Position numbers and translations under genes: made by a program
In this document: positions 7,561 to 16,559 of the stretch, piece by piece
Layout of the letters: each line of letters opens with the position of its first letter
How positions within the stretch are numbered: the first letter of the stretch is position 1
Notes under the pieces: generated by a model
Told to the model about the DNA's origin: nothing
Database searches by the model: none
Seen by the model: only the letters and a program-made list of their open reading frames with translations
NCBI GenBank assembly: GCA_944391015.1
Contig: CALXRZ010000011.1
Coordinates: forward strand, 1-37,634
DNA: 37,634 nt
DNA from: an uncultured Clostridia bacterium
GTDB lineage: Bacteria; Bacillota; Clostridia; TANB77; CAG-508
Direction: 5' to 3'

Positions 7561-8028
7561 ATGAAAAAGAAAAAAAGTTTAGTAGTAACATACATAAAAA
7601 TATTTATAGTAATAGCAATAATTGCAGTAGGCATATTTTTTGCAATAAAGTTTTTTAGTAAAGAGTATAATAGTGCAGAATACGAAACAATTAAAACTGA
7701 TATGTTACTAATACAAGGAAAAACTGAAGTTTTATCTCAAAAAGTAGAAATAAAAGAAAAAGATGCAAAATACATTGGAACAAAATTAAAAGATAAAGAG
7801 GTTGATAGCACCATACAAAATTTAATAGATAAAAAAATAATTGATATGGACTCAAAGGATAGTAATTATTACTACTTAGATGACTCAAACTTAGCAGAAT
7901 TAGGTCTGAATAATATACAACTAGATAGCAATTTTATAGTGGATTATAAAAAAAATGACATTATATATGTAAAAGGAATAGAAAATGCAGATGGAAATAT
8001 AATATATAAGTTATCTGATATGAAATAG
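7561..8028 (+). CDS. Small single-pass membrane protein, unrecognised
   Basis: This 155-residue protein has a basic start (MKKKKS), one membrane segment (about 8-29, VVTYIKIFIVIAIIAVGIFFAI) and a charged, probably extracytoplasmic remainder. Residues 40-85 look helical (YETIKTDMLLIQGKTEVLSQKVEIKEKDAK). The end, NIIYKLSDMK, follows a beta-like stretch (DIIYVKGIENADGN). I recognise no family. The start ATG follows AGAAAGGATTGAAATT. It has its own promoter, lies divergent from the protease gene and is about 150 AT-rich bases upstream of rnhB, which it may co-transcribe. Confidence 0.7.
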   Translation: MKKKKSLVVTYIKIFIVIAIIAVGIFFAIKFFSKEYNSAEYETIKTDMLLIQGKTEVLSQKVEIKEKDAKYIGTKLKDKEVDSTIQNLIDKKIIDMDSKDSNYYYLDDSNLAELGLNNIQLDSNFIVDYKKNDIIYVKGIENADGNIIYKLSDMK

Positions 8029-8178
8029 AAAAATTTATAAAGTAAAATATTGTTTAAAGAATTATAGAAAAAAGTAAATAATAGAATTTAATAGTGCAAA
8101 AATAAATACAATAAAAATTATAATAAAAAACAAAAAAATTTAAACCAGTAAGATAAATGAGGGAGTTAATTTAATAAA

Positions 8179-8835
8179 ATGAAAGAAAAAGAATTAGAAA
8201 GATTAAAAGAAATAAAGAAAATAGAAGAAGAGTTATATTTAAAGGGAACGACTAGTATTGCAGGAATAGATGAAGCTGGACGTGGACCACTAGCAGGTCC
8301 AGTAGTGGTGGCGTGTGTTGTTATGCCAAGAGATTCGATGATTGAGGGAGTAAATGATTCTAAGAAAGTATCTGAGAAAAAAAGAGAAAAGTTATATGAA
8401 GAAATTATTAAAGAAGCTATTGGCTATGGAGTGGGAATAATGTCACAAGAAGAAATAGATAGAATAAATATATTAAATGCAACTAAAGAAGGTCTAACCA
8501 CTGCGATAAAAGAACTAGAAAGAGATTTGAAAGAAAAAAATAGAAACTTCGATAAACCAGAAATAATTTTAGTAGATGCACTAACTAAAATAGATACTGA
8601 CCATATTCCATATAAATCAATTATAAAAGGAGATGCCAAAAGCTACTCTATTGCAGCTGCATCTATAATTGCAAAGGTTACAAGGGATAGAATAATGAGA
8701 CAATGGGCCGAAGTATACCCAATGTATGGCTTTGAAAAACACAAAGGATATGGTACTGCAATGCATATATCTGCAATTAAAGAATATGGACTTTGCCCAC
8801 TACATCGTAGAAGCTTTGTAAAAAACATAGTGTAA
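8179..8835 (+). CDS. rnhB: Ribonuclease HII
   Basis: This 218-residue enzyme removes RNA from RNA-DNA hybrids, including single ribonucleotides misincorporated in DNA. The catalytic acidic residues are visible: D31-E32 in GIDEAGRGPLAGP, D133 in ILVDALTK, and D170 in KVTRDRIM. The C-terminal KHKGYGT motif that contacts substrate is present. The ATG lies 14 bases after GAGGGAG, a longer spacing than usual. No other in-frame start gives the family N-terminus better. It is followed after 88 bases by the nucleoside phosphorylase gene in the same direction. Confidence 0.96.
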   Translation: MKEKELERLKEIKKIEEELYLKGTTSIAGIDEAGRGPLAGPVVVACVVMPRDSMIEGVNDSKKVSEKKREKLYEEIIKEAIGYGVGIMSQEEIDRINILNATKEGLTTAIKELERDLKEKNRNFDKPEIILVDALTKIDTDHIPYKSIIKGDAKSYSIAAASIIAKVTRDRIMRQWAEVYPMYGFEKHKGYGTAMHISAIKEYGLCPLHRRSFVKNIV

Positions 8836-8923
8836 TATTAGATGCACTAAAAATATAGAAGAGGCAATAACTAAAGTCAATTAACAAAATTTAAAGCCAA
8901 TTTTAAGAAAGAGGGAATTTAAT

Positions 8924-10249
8924 TTGAATATACAAGAGATAATTGCTAAAAAAAGAGATAAACAAGAACTCTCGAAAGATGAAATCAATTTCTTTATAAC
9001 ACAGTATACAAATAATAATATTGCAGATTACCAAGCATCTGCCTTAATTATGGCAATATACTTGAATGGAATGAGTAAGGAAGAAACCGTAAATCTTACC
9101 ACTGCTATGGCAAACTCTGGTGATATACTAGACTTATCAGAAATTGGACCAGTAGTAGACAAGCATAGTACAGGAGGAGTAGGAGATAAAGTAACTTTAA
9201 TATTAGCTCCGATTATAGCATCACTTGGAGTGCCTGTAGCAAAAATGTCTGGAAGAGGGTTAGGCTATACTGGAGGAACTATAGACAAATTAGAGAGTAT
9301 ACCAGGGTATAAAATAAATATTTCAGAAGAGGAATTTATACAAAACGTTAAAAAAATAGGAATAAGTTTAATAGGACAAACAAAAAATTTAGCACCAGCA
9401 GACAAAAAAATATATGCGTTAAGGGATGCAACAAGTACGACAGAAAGTATACCACTTATAGCATCTAGCATAATGAGCAAAAAAATAGCAGCAGGAGCGA
9501 ATAAAATAGTGCTTGATGTTACATATGGCAGTGGGGCTTTTATGAAGACCAAGGAGAAAGCCAAAGAACTTGCAGATGAAATGATAGAAATAGGCAATTT
9601 AGCAGGTAGAGAAACCGTGGCAGTAATAACTCCAATGGAAGAGCCTTTAGGCAGAAATGTAGGAAACACATTGGAAGTTATAGAAGCAGTAGAAGCCTTA
9701 AAAGGAAATATTGCAGAAGATGTAAAAAATGTAGTATTAGAGTTGGGAAGTAATATGCTTAAACTCGCAGGAAAAGGTGATAACTTAGAAGAAAATAAAT
9801 GCAAAATGATGGAGAACATAGCAAATGGAAAAGCTTTAGAAAAATTTAAAGAGCTAGTAGCAAATCAAGGAGGAGATGTAAGCTACATAGAAAATACAAA
9901 CAAATTTGAAAGAGCAAAGTATATTCTTCCAGTTATACTAAGCAAAGTTGCTAATAACGTAAAAAATCAAGAAACAGGTATAAAAACAAATGAGAATATT
10001 ACTGAAGATTTAATAGATGGTACTGTAAAAGAGCTTAAAGCAGAAGAGGTAGGAAAATTATCTGTATTTTTAGGTGGAGGAAGAATAAAAAAAGAAGATA
10101 AAATAGATTCATCAGTTGGAATTGTCCTAAATAAAAAAATAGGAGACAAAATAGAAAAAGGAGATATAGTAGCATATATACACTCTAATGATGAAGAAAA
10201 GGGAAAAGAGGCAGTGCAAAGATTAAAAGAAATATATGTAATAGAGTAA
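8924..10249 (+). CDS. pdp: Pyrimidine-nucleoside phosphorylase
   Basis: This 441-residue protein cleaves thymidine or uridine with phosphate to give the base and (deoxy)ribose-1-phosphate. Family motifs are clear: KHSTGGVGDK (80-89, phosphate/nucleoside binding), KMSGRGLGYTGGTIDKLES (107-125), and LVANQGGD in the later alpha/beta part. The length fits the Bacillus Pdp/DeoA family. Start is TTG at 8924, eight bases after AGAGGGAATT. Assignment between Pdp and DeoA (thymidine-specific) cannot be settled from motifs. No other deo genes are adjacent. A terminator follows 70 bases later. Confidence 0.94.
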   Translation: MNIQEIIAKKRDKQELSKDEINFFITQYTNNNIADYQASALIMAIYLNGMSKEETVNLTTAMANSGDILDLSEIGPVVDKHSTGGVGDKVTLILAPIIASLGVPVAKMSGRGLGYTGGTIDKLESIPGYKINISEEEFIQNVKKIGISLIGQTKNLAPADKKIYALRDATSTTESIPLIASSIMSKKIAAGANKIVLDVTYGSGAFMKTKEKAKELADEMIEIGNLAGRETVAVITPMEEPLGRNVGNTLEVIEAVEALKGNIAEDVKNVVLELGSNMLKLAGKGDNLEENKCKMMENIANGKALEKFKELVANQGGDVSYIENTNKFERAKYILPVILSKVANNVKNQETGIKTNENITEDLIDGTVKELKAEEVGKLSVFLGGGRIKKEDKIDSSVGIVLNKKIGDKIEKGDIVAYIHSNDEEKGKEAVQRLKEIYVIE

Positions 10250-10320
10250 AATTTGCCATAACATAGCAATAAAAACTGGAGCAAAAGTACCGTAAAAAAC
10301 ATATAGACTAATAAAATAAC

Positions 10321-10350
10321 AAGCCGTGAATAAAAATTCACGGCTTTATT
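10321..10350 (+). terminator. Terminator after pdp
   Basis: AAGCCGTGAAT (10321-10331) pairs perfectly with ATTCACGGCTT (10336-10346) over a four-A loop, followed by TATTCTAT. Confidence 0.88.
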
Positions 10351-10410
10351 CTATAATTTATATAAAAAAATTTTACTTTTAGATAATAAATAAAATTGCT
10401 ATAGTATGAA

Positions 10411-10428
10411 AAGCTTTGTTTAAAGCTT
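10411..10428 (-). terminator. Probable terminator overlapping the stop of the zinc-ribbon gene
   Basis: AAGCTTT and AAAGCTT form a 7-bp stem that includes the TAA stop at 10420-10422. Read on the minus strand the stem is followed by TTCATACTAT, a weak U-tract. Confidence 0.45.
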
Positions 10429-10659
10429 AATACTTGGCTTATAATCTACAAAGCTATCTTTTGAAAAATATCTATTTAAGTTTTTTATACTAATACCTGT
10501 ATCATAAGAAATTGTTTCCATAGAACAAGTCATATCAGAATCTTCTAAGAAATTTTTTAATTTGTTCATTTCAAAATTATCCTTTGGTGCACAATTAGGA
10601 CAAACATCGCCACTATTTACAAAAAAACAACCACATCTACTACATTTATTAAATTGCAT
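10420..10659 (-). CDS. YvyF-like zinc-ribbon protein
   Basis: This 79-residue protein has an N-terminal zinc ribbon (C6-x2-C9 and C20-P-N-C23). A short helical segment follows (FEMNKLKNFLEDSD), then a helix-turn-helix-like end (SMETISYDTGISIKNLNRYFS). The arrangement resembles the YvyF family of the flagellar operon. No flagellar genes are nearby, so a regulatory role is only inferred. The frame is open to a GTG at 10668, but that codon overlaps the AAGGAG site. ATG at 10659, eight bases after AAGGAG, is the better start. It is monocistronic and convergent with pdp. Confidence 0.75.
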   Translation of the reverse strand: MQFNKCSRCGCFFVNSGDVCPNCAPKDNFEMNKLKNFLEDSDMTCSMETISYDTGISIKNLNRYFSKDSFVDYKPSIKL

Positions 10660-10849
10660 AAAATTCACTCCTTATTACTAATATAAAATTTATAATGCAA
10701 TTCTATCATATATTTTTACAAAAAGAAACAAAAATATACTAAATTTTTATTTTTTGTTTCCAAATAGCTACAATTCACAGTTTATCCTAATTCCATTTAG
10801 GTTAGGCAATTGGTGAAGTTTGCATTATTGCTGCGAAATTTACTAAAAA

Positions 10850-10878
10850 TTGACATAATCGTTAAAAAGTATTATAAT
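10850..10878 (+). promoter_or_regulatory. Consensus promoter of the foreign-composition lipoprotein gene
   Basis: TTGACA (10850-10855) and TATAAT (10873-10878), both perfect, are spaced by 17 bases. Predicted transcription start is near 10885, at the first base of the inverted repeat listed next. Confidence 0.92.
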
Positions 10879-10884
10879 AGACAT

Positions 10885-10906
10885 ATAAGCAGTTTAGCTT
10901 ATGTAT
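10885..10906 (+). promoter_or_regulatory. Inverted repeat at +1, shared with the 21541-23181 gene
   Basis: ATAAGC (10885-10890) and GCTTAT (10897-10902) flank six bases, and GCTTATGTAT continues to 10906. The same ATAAGC and GCTTATGTAT, with GCTTATGTAT at the same distance (18 bases) from the -10, lie at the start of the other GC-richer gene on the minus strand at 23225-23250. It may be an operator or a 5' mRNA hairpin. Confidence 0.7.
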
Positions 10907-10959
10907 AAGAGTTGGAAACGAAAAAAACAAACGAAAGACATCATAGGGAGGACTTTATT

Positions 10960-11418
10960 ATGAAAAAACGTTTTATCAGCATTGTTCTGGTACTGGCTAT
11001 GGTAATGGGTATTGCACTCACCGGTTGCTCCGGTAGTGTGACCATCCCTGACACCAACATCGAGCTTGGTTTCTCGATGTCCCAGAAGGACATTGAGAAG
11101 TTGCTTGGAGCTATCCAGGGCAACACTTCTTCCGATAAGGATGAGGACAAGGACGACGATGACACCGACTACCCCACGGTAGGCAGTGTTGAAATCAGAA
11201 ACACCGTGGTGACACGGGACAACAAGGGTAACATTACCCAAGTTGATTTTGATGTCACAATGAATAACGTTGACCGGGACGATTACAAGGACGCAGCTGC
11301 GAAAGCCTGTGCAATAGTAATTTCCAGGTTGAAGATTGACATCGACGATGTCAAGGTTGCCCGTATGGAGAGTACGGACAAATCCAATGTGGTTCACGTT
11401 ACTATTCTGCTCAAGTGA
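10960..11418 (+). CDS. Putative lipoprotein with unusual base composition
   Basis: This 152-residue precursor has a lipoprotein signal peptide: MKKR, a hydrophobic core (IVLVLAMVMGIAL) and the lipobox LTGC with the lipidated cysteine at 23. A very acidic linker (KDEDKDDDDTD, about 60-70) precedes a compact domain (75-152) that I do not recognise. It is probably anchored on the outer face of the membrane. ATG follows AGGGAGGACTTTATT. Codon use (CTG, GAC, CGG, ACC) and GC content near one half differ sharply from the AT-rich neighbours, which suggests transfer from another lineage. It is a self-contained unit with a consensus promoter, an inverted repeat at +1 and a GC-rich terminator. AGTTGGAAAC and its complement flank the gene. 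Confidence 0.85.
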   Translation: MKKRFISIVLVLAMVMGIALTGCSGSVTIPDTNIELGFSMSQKDIEKLLGAIQGNTSSDKDEDKDDDDTDYPTVGSVEIRNTVVTRDNKGNITQVDFDVTMNNVDRDDYKDAAAKACAIVISRLKIDIDDVKVARMESTDKSNVVHVTILLK

Positions 11419-11460
11419 GCAAATTGGAATGTGACCACAAGTAAGTAAAGTTTCCAACTG

Positions 11461-11498
11461 CCCCCCACAGGAGTAATTCTGTGGGGGGTAAAATTTTT
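11461..11498 (+). terminator. GC-rich terminator of the lipoprotein gene
   Basis: CCCCCCACAG (11461-11470) pairs perfectly with CTGTGGGGGG (11479-11488), followed by TAAAATTTTT. It is unusually GC-rich for this window, like the gene it ends. Confidence 0.9.
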
Positions 11499-11542
11499 GT
11501 GTAAAAGTTGTAATTCACACCTGTAAAATTTTGCTAAAACCC

Positions 11543-11571
11543 TTGAAATTACTAAAAATATGTGATACAAT
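11543..11571 (+). promoter_or_regulatory. Promoter of rpsB-tsf
   Basis: TTGAAA (11543-11548) and TACAAT (11566-11571) are spaced by 17 bases, about 200 bases before the rpsB start. Confidence 0.8.
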
Positions 11572-11577
11572 AATATA

Positions 11578-11768
11578 CGTTAAAAATACACACACAAGCT
11601 AGTTTAAAAAGGAGTGCTTGTTGAATTATTAAAGAAAAGTAGAAAAACATAAATAATAAAATTAAAAATTATTTATTAACTAAATAAAAATACATTTCTT
11701 TTGGTAAAACAAGTCTTTTTAGATGCTTATGCTTAGTGGAGGTAAAACAAAAAAGGGAGGAATTAAAA
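11578..11768 (+). promoter_or_regulatory. Long 5' leader of rpsB
   Basis: The predicted transcript has a leader of about 190 bases. It starts with a stem ACAAGC/GCTTGT (11593-11620) enclosing AAAAAGGAGT, then an AT-rich stretch, and ends TTTTTAGATGCTTATGCTTAGTGG before the ribosome binding site. Long rpsB leaders are S2 autoregulatory sites in many bacteria. I could not match this one to a known leader class. Confidence 0.4.
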
Positions 11769-12605
11769 ATGGCAGTAGTTGCAATGAAACAATTACTAGA
11801 AGCAGGTGTTCACTTTGGACATCAAACAAGAAGATGGGAACCAAAAATGGCAGAATACATATTCCAAGCTAGAAATGGTATTCACATCATCGATTTACAA
11901 AAAACATCTAAAAAATTAGACGAAGCATATGCTTTCTTAAAAGAGCAAGCTGAGGAAGGAAAAACAGTTCTATTTGTAGGAACAAAAAAACAAGCACAAG
12001 AATGTGTTAAAGAAGCTGCAGAAAAATGTGGTATGTACTATGTTAATCAAAGATGGTTAGGTGGTACTTTAACAAACTTTACTACAATTAGAAAAAGAAT
12101 TGACAGATTAGAAGAACTAGAAAGAATGCAAGAAGATGGAACATTTGATGTTCTACCTAAAAAAGAAGTTATTCTTTTAAAGAAAGAAATGGAAAAACTA
12201 GAAAAAAACCTTGGAGGAATTAAAGATATGAAAGAACTTCCAGGAGTAATGTTCATAGTTGATCCTAAAAAAGAAAGAATAGGAATATTAGAAGCTAGAA
12301 AATTAGGTATTCCTGTTATAGGTCTAGTAGATACTAACTGCAATCCAGAAGATGTAGATTATGCAATACCAGGAAACGATGATGCAATAAGAGCAGTTGC
12401 TTTAATTGCTGACTGTATGGCAAATGCAGTTATAGAAGGAAAACAAGGTGAATCTATGGAAGCAGTAGATAGCGAAATGGCAGAAGAAGTAGAAGAAAAA
12501 GAACCAGAAAGCATAGAAGAAGTTGTTGCTTCAGAAGATGCTGAAGAAAAACCAGAAGCTAAACCTGCTAAAAAAGCAAAAAAAGCTGAAAAAGTTGAAG
12601 AATAA
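11769..12605 (+). CDS. rpsB: Ribosomal protein S2 (uS2)
   Basis: This 278-residue small-subunit protein shows the S2 signatures [18 protein letters not shown] (6-23), [12 protein letters not shown], and [26 protein letters not shown]. After about residue 230 there is an extra tail that is first acidic ([15 protein letters not shown]) and then Lys/Ala-rich ([14 protein letters not shown]). The tail is longer than in Bacillus but similar tails occur in other Clostridia. An open frame extends to 11736. ATG at 11769, eight bases after AGGGAGG, gives the family start MAVVAMKQL. It is followed by tsf, the widely conserved partner. Confidence 0.97.
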   Translation: MAVVAMKQLLEAGVHFGHQTRRWEPKMAEYIFQARNGIHIIDLQKTSKKLDEAYAFLKEQAEEGKTVLFVGTKKQAQECVKEAAEKCGMYYVNQRWLGGTLTNFTTIRKRIDRLEELERMQEDGTFDVLPKKEVILLKKEMEKLEKNLGGIKDMKELPGVMFIVDPKKERIGILEARKLGIPVIGLVDTNCNPEDVDYAIPGNDDAIRAVALIADCMANAVIEGKQGESMEAVDSEMAEEVEEKEPESIEEVVASEDAEEKPEAKPAKKAKKAEKVEE

Positions 12606-12709
12606 TTAAAAAATATAAATTTTATATAATTAAAATATAAATATTAGATTATGTAAAAGTATGCTTTGTTTTAAGAATAATACACTTTACAGATTTATTA
12701 AAAACTAAA

Positions 12710-12748
12710 AAGGAGGAGAGCTTAAATCTGCTCTATCTCCTTATTTTT
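12710..12748 (+). terminator. Terminator or attenuator between rpsB and tsf
   Basis: AAGGAGGAGAGC (12710-12721) pairs with GCTCTATCTCCTT (12730-12742) with one bulged A, then ATTTTTT. It sits inside the rpsB-tsf gap, so it would reduce tsf transcription relative to rpsB. I saw no good second promoter between it and tsf. Confidence 0.8.
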
Positions 12749-12817
12749 TAATACAATAAGACTACATAAAATAGGTAAATACATAGAATATAAAATTAGA
12801 ATAGGGGGAATTTTTAA

Positions 12818-13699
12818 ATGATTACAGCAAGCCAAGTTAAAGAGTTAAGAGAAAAAACAGGTGCAGGTATGATGGACTGCAAAAAAGTTTTAACAGAAAC
12901 TAATGGAGATGAAGAAAAGGCAATAGAACTTTTACGTGAAAGAGGAATTGCAAAAGCAGCTAAAAAATCAGATAGAATAGCAGCAGAAGGTCTAGTTGAA
13001 ACATATATATCAGAAGATGGAAAAGTTGGAGTTGTTGTTGAGGTAAATGCTGAAACAGACTTCGTAGCTAAAAATGAAGAATTCAGAAACTTTGTAGCTG
13101 ATGTAGCAAAACAAATAGCTAAAGAAAACCCAGCTGATGTAGAAGCATTGTTAGAACAAAAATCAATAGCAGAACCTGATAAAACAGTAAGAGAAGTATT
13201 AACAAACAAAATAGCTACAATAGGCGAAAATATGTCAATAAGAAGATTTGTTAGATTCGAAACAAATAATTTACTAGAAAGCTATATACACGGAGATGGA
13301 AAAATAGCAGTATTAGTAGAAATGGAAAATGGAACTCCAGAACTTGCAAAAGATGTTTGTATGCAAATAGCTGCTGCAAGACCAGAATTCTTAGATAGAG
13401 CATCAGTTCCAGCAGATAGACTTGCAAAGGAAATGGAAATATTAAAAGCTCAAGCTATGAACGAAGGAAAACCAGCAGAAATAGCTGAAAAAGTAGTACA
13501 AGGTAGAATAAATAAATTCTATAGTGAAGTATGCTTAGTAGAGCAAGAATTCGTTAAAGATTCAGATATAAAAGTAGGAAAATTAGTAGAATCTAAAGGT
13601 GCAAAAATAGTAAGATTTGCAAGATTTGAAAAAGGTGAAGGATTAGAGAAAAAACAAGAAAACTTTGCTGAAGAAGTTGCAAAACAAATGAATGGATAA
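12818..13699 (+). CDS. tsf: Elongation factor Ts
   Basis: This 293-residue protein is the nucleotide exchange factor of EF-Tu. The N-terminal UBA-like domain is ITASQVKELREKTGAGMMDCKKVL. The EF-Tu contact motif ETDFVAKNEEF lies at about residues 75-85. The second core domain ends with FARFEKGEGLEKK. The start ATG follows TAGGGGGAATTTTTAA. It is second in the rpsB-tsf pair. The common next genes pyrH and frr are absent here, and a terminator follows. Confidence 0.97.
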   Translation: MITASQVKELREKTGAGMMDCKKVLTETNGDEEKAIELLRERGIAKAAKKSDRIAAEGLVETYISEDGKVGVVVEVNAETDFVAKNEEFRNFVADVAKQIAKENPADVEALLEQKSIAEPDKTVREVLTNKIATIGENMSIRRFVRFETNNLLESYIHGDGKIAVLVEMENGTPELAKDVCMQIAAARPEFLDRASVPADRLAKEMEILKAQAMNEGKPAEIAEKVVQGRINKFYSEVCLVEQEFVKDSDIKVGKLVESKGAKIVRFARFEKGEGLEKKQENFAEEVAKQMNG

Positions 13700-13772
13700 T
13701 TTTGTAAGCAAAAATTCTCTAAACATACATTAAAAAAACATTATCCAGTAACACACAAAATAATAAATTTAC

Positions 13773-13803
13773 AAAAAGGGCTTTATTTAAAAGTCCTTTT
13801 TTG
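13773..13803 (+). terminator. Terminator after tsf
   Basis: AAAAAGGGCTT (13773-13783) pairs with AAGTCCTTTTT (13791-13801) with one G-U pair over a 7-base loop, ending in the U-tract. It abuts the next promoter. Confidence 0.9.
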
Positions 13804-13810
13804 ATATAAT
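13802..13810 (+). promoter_or_regulatory. Extended -10 promoter of the EEP gene
   Basis: TGATATAAT is an extended -10 (TGnTATAAT) placed right after the tsf terminator, 34 bases before the ATG at 13844. The -35 position falls in the terminator stem and is poor, as is common with an extended -10. Confidence 0.65.
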
Positions 13811-13843
13811 GAACTAGAAAATTTATGTGGGAGATGATGTACA

Positions 13844-14582
13844 ATGCTGTTAAAAATTGTTACATTTAATATAGCACACGGAAAAGGCTTGGATGGCATA
13901 ATTGATTTGGAAAGACAAGCTGAGTTAGTAAGAAAATGCAATCCAGATATTGTGTTTTTGCAGGAAATAGATATGTATACAAAAAGAGCAGGAGAAAGAA
14001 ATCAAATACGAGAGTTTAGCAAAAAAATAAATCTTCCATATTGTTCGATGGAGAGCAATATAACATTAGAAGATGGCTACTATGGTGATGGAATAATAAG
14101 TAGATTTCCAATTTCATTTTCAGTAAATTATTTAATGCCATTAACAGATTTAAACCACGAGCAAAGAGGAATATTGTGTAATAGAATATCACTTCGGAAC
14201 TGCTAAAATAAACTTATTTTCTGTACATCTTTCAACATATAAAGACGAACGAATTTTAGCTTGTAAAGAATTAAACAGAATAATAAGTAAAATAGATAAA
14301 AACGAAATAATAATTATAGGTGGAGACTTTAACGTTGGTGTAACAAGGCTTGGAAAAGGAAAGTATACCTATGAAAAGCAAGAGGAATATGAAGAATATA
14401 ATATTTTAGGAAAAAAACTAAATCAGTTACCAAATAGCGAAGACACATGGTTTTCTAAATTGGGACAAGGATGTATTGACACAATGTTTTATTCAAAAAA
14501 CATAGAACTATTAAAATACGAAACCATAAATACTGAGCAAAAATCAGACCATAGCATTATATATGCAGAATTCAATATATAA
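13844..14582 (+). pseudogene. Endonuclease/exonuclease/phosphatase family gene, frameshifted
   Basis: Two adjacent frames together make one complete EEP-fold phosphohydrolase of about 245 residues. The first frame (13844-14206) gives MLLKIVTFNIAHGKGLDG, the metal-binding glutamate in VFLQEID, and DGIISRFPI. It then runs into SLRNC and a stop. The next frame (from about 14193 to the TAA at 14580-14582) continues FGTAKINLFSVHLSTYKDER, IGGDFNVG, GCIDTMFY and the final SDHSIIYAEF. The second half has no internal stop. The shift lies near 14189-14194, where TCACTTCGG has one base too many compared with an expected TCATTCGG. Active-site Asn, Glu, His, Asp and the final SDH are all kept. This could be a recent pseudogene or a sequence error. 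As written, only a 120-residue N-terminal piece without the catalytic end is made. The start ATG has a weak GGGAGATGATGTACA site. Confidence 0.85.
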
Positions 14583-14662
14583 AAAGCAATAGGTTTATAG
14601 GTAAAACCTTTGTAAAAAACCTAAATATATTACAAAAAAGGGATTATACGAGGAGATGACCA

Positions 14663-16348
14663 ATGGATAAGAAAACGAAAATCAAGTTTAATGTATTAGC
14701 AATATTTGTTATAGTGCTTTTTTGCTTTGCATTAACACCAAAAACATTACAAAATGATACTTATTATACCATAGCAATAGGAGAACATATTATGGAAAAT
14801 GGAATAGATATGCAAGATCCATTTTCTTGGCACGAAGATTTGCCATATACATACCCACACTGGCTTTATGATGTAGGTACATACTTAGTATTTGAGGCAG
14901 GAGAAACAATAGGAATAGGTGGCTTTACAGCAATATACATAGTTACTGTAGTTTTAGCCATTACATTAGGAATAGTAATATACTATGCAATGAATAAAAT
15001 ATGTAAAAATCAATTAGTATCATTTTTTATTACTTTAGGAGTAATGTATTTACTAAAAAGTTTTATATGTGCAAGAGCACAACTAGTTACATACATTTTA
15101 TTTGTGCTAACAATATTATTTATAGAGCAATTTATAGAAACCAAAAAGAAAAGATATATAGTATACTTAATAATAATACCAATTATTATTGCTAACGTTC
15201 ACTGTGCAGTATGGCCATTCTACTTTATATTATATCTTCCATATATTGCAGAATATATAATAGCAATGCTAACAGGCTCAAACCTATATTATAAAATTGC
15301 TATTAAAATTAATAAGCACAAAGTAAAAAAATTAACTCTAAAAAATAAAGACCAAGAAAAAATAGATGCAATTACACAAAAAATAGAAACACTACAAAAG
15401 GAAAGCGAAGAATTTGAAGCAAAGCAAAGACGTAGAAGAGAACAACCATATAAAATAATACTAAAAAAAGAAAAGTGCGTAAAATATCTTATACTAGTAA
15501 TGATTATATGCATATTCACAGGCCTATTAACACCTTTAGGAGACACACCATATACATACTTGCCTAAAACAATGCAAGGAAATACAATGGAAAATATTAG
15601 TGAGCATTTACCATTAACTTTAATAGATGATGTAAAAACAATGGTAGTAATTGTTCTATTCTTACTAATACTAATATTTACAGATACTAAAATTAAATTG
15701 CGCGACCTATTTATGATAGCTGGACTTGTGCTAATGGCATTTATGTCCAGAAGACAGGTATCTATGTTTGTACTTATAGGAGGTTTTGTATTCGCAAAAT
15801 TACTAGTAGCGCTAATAGACAAATACGACAAAGGTGGTGCAGAGCAAGCAGTAAATGCCATAACTACTATATGGGGCAAAATTATAACTATACTATTAGC
15901 AATATTAGTAGCATTTACATTATATAGAGGAAAAATAAATAACCCAATAGTAAGCACAAGTTCATACCCAGTAAAAGCTTGTGACTATATACTAGAAAAT
16001 GTAGATATAGAAAATATGAGAATATTTAATGAATATAATTACGGAAGTTATTTATTATATAGGGGAATACCTGTATTTATAGACTCAAGAGCAGACTTAT
16101 ATACTCCAGAATTCAATGGAACTAAAGATGAAGAAGGAGAGTATGAGGGAAGAGATATATTTACAGATTATATAAACACAACCAACATTTCGAGATATTA
16201 CGAAAACACCTTTAAAGAATATGACATAACGCACGTGCTTATACGAAAAAATACAAAATTGAATATGTTATTATCAAGAGATAAAGAACATTATAAAGAG
16301 TTATATTCAGATGACAACTTCATCTTTTACGAAAGAGAAACAGAATAA
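14663..16348 (+). CDS. Polytopic membrane protein, GT-C glycosyltransferase-like
   Basis: This 561-residue protein has about ten membrane segments. The first (9-26) is followed by a large outside loop with DTYYTIAIGEHIMENGIDM and DPFSWHEDLPYTYPHWLYDV. That acidic/aromatic first loop is typical of GT-C enzymes using lipid-linked sugars. Further segments span 85-205. A charged cytoplasmic coiled coil lies at about 206-265, and more membrane segments at about 270-410. The soluble C-terminal domain (about 425-561) has MRIFNEYNYGSYLLY and PVFIDSRADLY, a pattern familiar from ArnT-like membrane proteins. Substrate is unknown. ATG follows GAGGAGATGACCA. It stands 80 bases after the EEP gene and may share its transcript. 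Confidence 0.7.
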   Translation: MDKKTKIKFNVLAIFVIVLFCFALTPKTLQNDTYYTIAIGEHIMENGIDMQDPFSWHEDLPYTYPHWLYDVGTYLVFEAGETIGIGGFTAIYIVTVVLAITLGIVIYYAMNKICKNQLVSFFITLGVMYLLKSFICARAQLVTYILFVLTILFIEQFIETKKKRYIVYLIIIPIIIANVHCAVWPFYFILYLPYIAEYIIAMLTGSNLYYKIAIKINKHKVKKLTLKNKDQEKIDAITQKIETLQKESEEFEAKQRRRREQPYKIILKKEKCVKYLILVMIICIFTGLLTPLGDTPYTYLPKTMQGNTMENISEHLPLTLIDDVKTMVVIVLFLLILIFTDTKIKLRDLFMIAGLVLMAFMSRRQVSMFVLIGGFVFAKLLVALIDKYDKGGAEQAVNAITTIWGKIITILLAILVAFTLYRGKINNPIVSTSSYPVKACDYILENVDIENMRIFNEYNYGSYLLYRGIPVFIDSRADLYTPEFNGTKDEEGEYEGRDIFTDYINTTNISRYYENTFKEYDITHVLIRKNTKLNMLLSRDKEHYKELYSDDNFIFYERETE

Positions 16349-16559
16349 TATTATATAAAGCTTTTTACAATTGGGGACGGGATTAAATTGTAAATTATTG
16401 GCTGAAATCAAGATGTAGAGCAACTTTGGAAGAATGTGAAATAAAATAAGACAAATTTGTGAGACTTGCTGTATAGTAACAGTTATACTAAAATAAGCAA
16501 ATTTGATTGATAGAACAAAATGAGTTTGTTAAATAAATTATAATATAGGAGCATAAATT

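Noticed and set aside
9265..9819. Long minus-strand frame inside pdp
   Set aside because: It is antisense to a well-identified enzyme with strong codon periodicity; its Ser/Ile-rich product is typical of a shadow frame.
10894..11457. 187-residue minus-strand frame over the lipoprotein gene
   Set aside because: The plus strand has promoter, ribosome binding site, lipoprotein signal and terminator; the minus frame has none of these.
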